From NCBI GenBank assembly GCA_016649475.1, contig JAENXP010000150.1:1-6303 (forward strand): a DNA stretch of 6,303 nucleotides. Reading direction: 5' to 3'. The position numbers were made by a program, and so were the translations under genes. The DNA is from Burkholderiales bacterium (GTDB lineage: Bacteria > Pseudomonadota > Gammaproteobacteria > Burkholderiales > SG8-39). Shown piece by piece: positions 4,909 through 6,303 of the stretch. Every line of letters starts with the position of its first letter. Positions within the stretch are counted from its first letter, which is position 1. The notes beneath the pieces were generated by a model. It had not been told where the DNA came from and ran no database searches. It saw nothing but the letters and a program-made list of their open reading frames with translations.

Positions 4909-6303
4909 ATGAATTGCGCTGAGCGACTGGTATCGATTTTTGGCAGCCAGGCCGAGGTGGCCCGGCGCTTGCGCCTGGATCGTGCAGTCGTCAATAACTG
5001 GGTCAAGTCCGGTTATGTTCCGGCACGTTGGGCGATGGAAGTCGAGCACGCCACCGAGGGCAAGGTAGCCGCGGTCGAAGTGCTCAACGAAGCCAACGCC
5101 AAGAAACCGGTCCGAGTCAAATCGCGCCCCGACGATCTGTTCGGGTCGCATCTTCCAGGGAGTGACGCCATGAGTGATTTCGCACCAGCGAAACGGATTT
5201 TTTCCTTCCACCCGCCGCAGCGCACGCTGATGGGCCCGGGCCCGTCCGAAATCAACCCGCGCGTGATGGCCGCGATGGGCCTGCCGGCGATCGGCTATCT
5301 CGATCCGATCTTCGTCGAGATGATGGAGGAACTCAAGTCGCTCCTGCGTTACGCCTATCAGACCAAGAACGCGCTCACCTTCCCGATTTCCGGACCCGGC
5401 TCGGTCGGCATGGAATATTGCTTCGTCAACCTGGTTGCCCCCGGCGACAAAGTCATCGTATGCAGGAACGGCGTGTTCGGCGGGCGCATGATCGAGAACG
5501 TGGAGCGCGCCGGCGGTACGCCGATCATCGTCGAGGATGCATGGGGCGAGCCGGTCGATCCGCAGAAACTGGAAGACGCGCTGAAGAAGAACAAGGACGC
5601 GCGCCTGGTGGCTTTCGTCCATGCCGAGACCTCGACCGGGGTGCAGTCGGATGCGAAGACGCTGGTGGAGATTGCGCACAAGCACAAGGCGCTTGCGATC
5701 GTCGATGCCGTAACCTCTCTCGGCGGCACGCCGGTGCTGGTCGACGAATGGAAGATCGACGCGATTTACTCCGCCAGCCAGAAATGCCTGTCGTGCACGC
5801 CGGGCCTGTCGCCGGTGTCCTTCGGCGACCGCGTGGTCGAGCACGTCAAGGCGCGCAAGGACAAGATCCATTCGTGGTTCATGGACATGAACCTGCTGCT
5901 CGGCTATTGGGGCGCCAGCACCCGCACCTATCACCACACCGCGCCCACAAACAGCCTGTACGCCCTGCACGAAGCGCTGCTTATCCTGAAGGAAGAGGGC
6001 ATCGAGAACGCCTGGGCGCGACATACGCGCCATCACCTCGCGCTCAAGGCCGGCCTCGAAGCCATGGGCTTGAAGTTTCTGGTGAAGGAAGAGTCGCAGT
6101 TGCCGCAGATGAATGCGGTATACATTCCCGAGGCGGCCAAAACGCGCGAAGCCGAGGTGCGCAAGACCCTGCTCGAAGAATTCAACCTCGAGATCGGCGC
6201 CGGCCTGGGGCCCCTGGCCGGCCAGATATGGCGAATCGGCCTGATGGGCCACACTGCCAGGAAAGAGAACGTGGAACGATTACTCTCAGCCCTCAAAACA
6301 ATA
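4909..6303 (+). CDS. Fused ORF: YdaS/Cro-like HTH domain plus class V aminotransferase (3' end beyond window)
   Basis: One uninterrupted frame runs from the ATG at 4909 to the window edge (465 codons). Residues 1-60 look like a compact helix-turn-helix protein of the YdaS/Cro kind: MNCAERLVSIFGSQ, then the helix pair AEVARRLRL (15-23) and DRAVVNNWVKSG (24-35), then YVPARWAMEVEHATEGKV (36-53). A polar linker (about 62-87, including PDDLFGS) leads to M88, where the aminotransferase begins. The ATG has no Shine-Dalgarno but sits about 7 nt after a good -10 box. The linker frame keeps a GC-rich third position (about 15 of 23 codons). The alternative frame ending in TGA at 5163 is less biased (about 10 of 20). 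The protein could be a fused regulator-enzyme, or a separate HTH gene joined to its neighbour by an indel. The HTH assignment is by pattern recognition only. Confidence 0.6.
   Translation, partial: MNCAERLVSIFGSQAEVARRLRLDRAVVNNWVKSGYVPARWAMEVEHATEGKVAAVEVLNEANAKKPVRVKSRPDDLFGSHLPGSDAMSDFAPAKRIFSFHPPQRTLMGPGPSEINPRVMAAMGLPAIGYLDPIFVEMMEELKSLLRYAYQTKNALTFPISGPGSVGMEYCFVNLVAPGDKVIVCRNGVFGGRMIENVERAGGTPIIVEDAWGEPVDPQKLEDALKKNKDARLVAFVHAETSTGVQSDAKTLVEIAHKHKALAIVDAVTSLGGTPVLVDEWKIDAIYSASQKCLSCTPGLSPVSFGDRVVEHVKARKDKIHSWFMDMNLLLGYWGASTRTYHHTAPTNSLYALHEALLILKEEGIENAWARHTRHHLALKAGLEAMGLKFLVKEESQLPQMNAVYIPEAAKTREAEVRKTLLEEFNLEIGAGLGPLAGQIWRIGLMGHTARKENVERLLSALKTI
5157..5162 (+). promoter_or_regulatory. 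Strong internal ribosome binding site
   Basis: AGGGAG lies 7 nt before the ATG at 5170, inside the open frame that starts at 4909. It is as good as the site in front of the GST gene and marks a likely independent start for the aminotransferase domain. The TGA at 5163-5165 in another frame directly follows it, a layout common when one gene's stop abuts the next gene's ribosome binding site. Confidence 0.7.
5170..6303 (+). CDS. Class V aminotransferase, alanine/serine-glyoxylate type (internal start; 3' end beyond window)
   Basis: PLP-dependent fold-type I enzyme of the AGXT/serine-glyoxylate family, expected to move an amino group from serine or alanine to glyoxylate or pyruvate in the cytosol. 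Numbering from the ATG at 5170: the N-terminal GPGPSEINPRV block is near 20-30, SGPGSVGMEY near 75 holds the cofactor phosphate loop, and HAETSTG is at 151-157. D179 in VDAVTSLGG contacts the pyridine nitrogen. K205 in SASQKCL is the PLP Schiff-base lysine. TYHHTAPTN lies in the later part, and R355 in WRIGLMG binds the substrate carboxylate. The 378 codons present are close to the family's full length, so only a few C-terminal residues are likely missing. AGGGAG 7 nt upstream supports this start, although the frame continues upstream into an HTH domain. Exact donor and acceptor cannot be told from sequence. Confidence 0.85.
   Translation, partial: MSDFAPAKRIFSFHPPQRTLMGPGPSEINPRVMAAMGLPAIGYLDPIFVEMMEELKSLLRYAYQTKNALTFPISGPGSVGMEYCFVNLVAPGDKVIVCRNGVFGGRMIENVERAGGTPIIVEDAWGEPVDPQKLEDALKKNKDARLVAFVHAETSTGVQSDAKTLVEIAHKHKALAIVDAVTSLGGTPVLVDEWKIDAIYSASQKCLSCTPGLSPVSFGDRVVEHVKARKDKIHSWFMDMNLLLGYWGASTRTYHHTAPTNSLYALHEALLILKEEGIENAWARHTRHHLALKAGLEAMGLKFLVKEESQLPQMNAVYIPEAAKTREAEVRKTLLEEFNLEIGAGLGPLAGQIWRIGLMGHTARKENVERLLSALKTI

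Noticed and set aside
4882..6252. 456-codon open frame on the minus strand
   Set aside because: It is antisense to the aminotransferase with its intact active site. Its product is a low-complexity mix rich in Arg, His, Gly and Val with no domain.

Overview
The window is GC-rich, densely coded bacterial chromosome. The gene set and order suggest a betaproteobacterium: a MidA-type methyltransferase divergent from a FolM-type pteridine reductase that is followed by ttcA. This placement is an inference from remembered neighbourhoods and protein character, not from a search.

Layout. Positions 1-148 hold a 27-bp GC-rich tandem repeat and no gene. A small membrane protein of the DUF2905 type (149-343, minus) diverges from a two-gene plus-strand unit: a YfcG-like glutathione S-transferase (394-1017) and an alpha/beta hydrolase (1032-1856). 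The hydrolase meets the MidA-family methyltransferase (1853-3001, minus) tail to tail, and both stop codons lie in the same CTAG. A 91-bp divergent spacer follows, then the pteridine reductase (3093-3842) and ttcA (3951-4853). The 108 bp between these two genes are unusual. They hold a strong hairpin and a second, slightly diverged copy of the last 45 bp of the reductase gene, and the stop of that copy overlaps the ttcA start as TGATG.

The last region is the most interesting. A well-formed sigma70-type promoter (TTGTCA-17 bp-TAGAAT) with an operator-like inverted repeat over its -35 box lies just upstream of an ATG at 4909. From there one reading frame runs to the window edge without a stop. 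Its first ~87 codons encode a YdaS/Cro-like helix-turn-helix domain. The rest is a class V (alanine/serine-glyoxylate type) PLP aminotransferase with all the expected active-site residues. A strong internal ribosome binding site and ATG at 5170 would yield the aminotransferase alone. The locus could therefore make an HTH-aminotransferase fusion, which would recall MocR regulators but use unrelated HTH and aminotransferase classes. It could also be a tightly packed HTH/enzyme pair that a frameshift has joined.

Functionally the genes are mostly housekeeping or stress-related: thiol redox (GST), folate/pterin reduction, tRNA C32 thiolation, a methyltransferase of the family that includes the complex I assembly factor NDUFAF7, and amino-group metabolism of glyoxylate/serine. 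Three of the starts (DUF2905, folM, HTH) have a -10-like hexamer only 6-9 nt upstream and no close Shine-Dalgarno sequence, which hints at leaderless messages.
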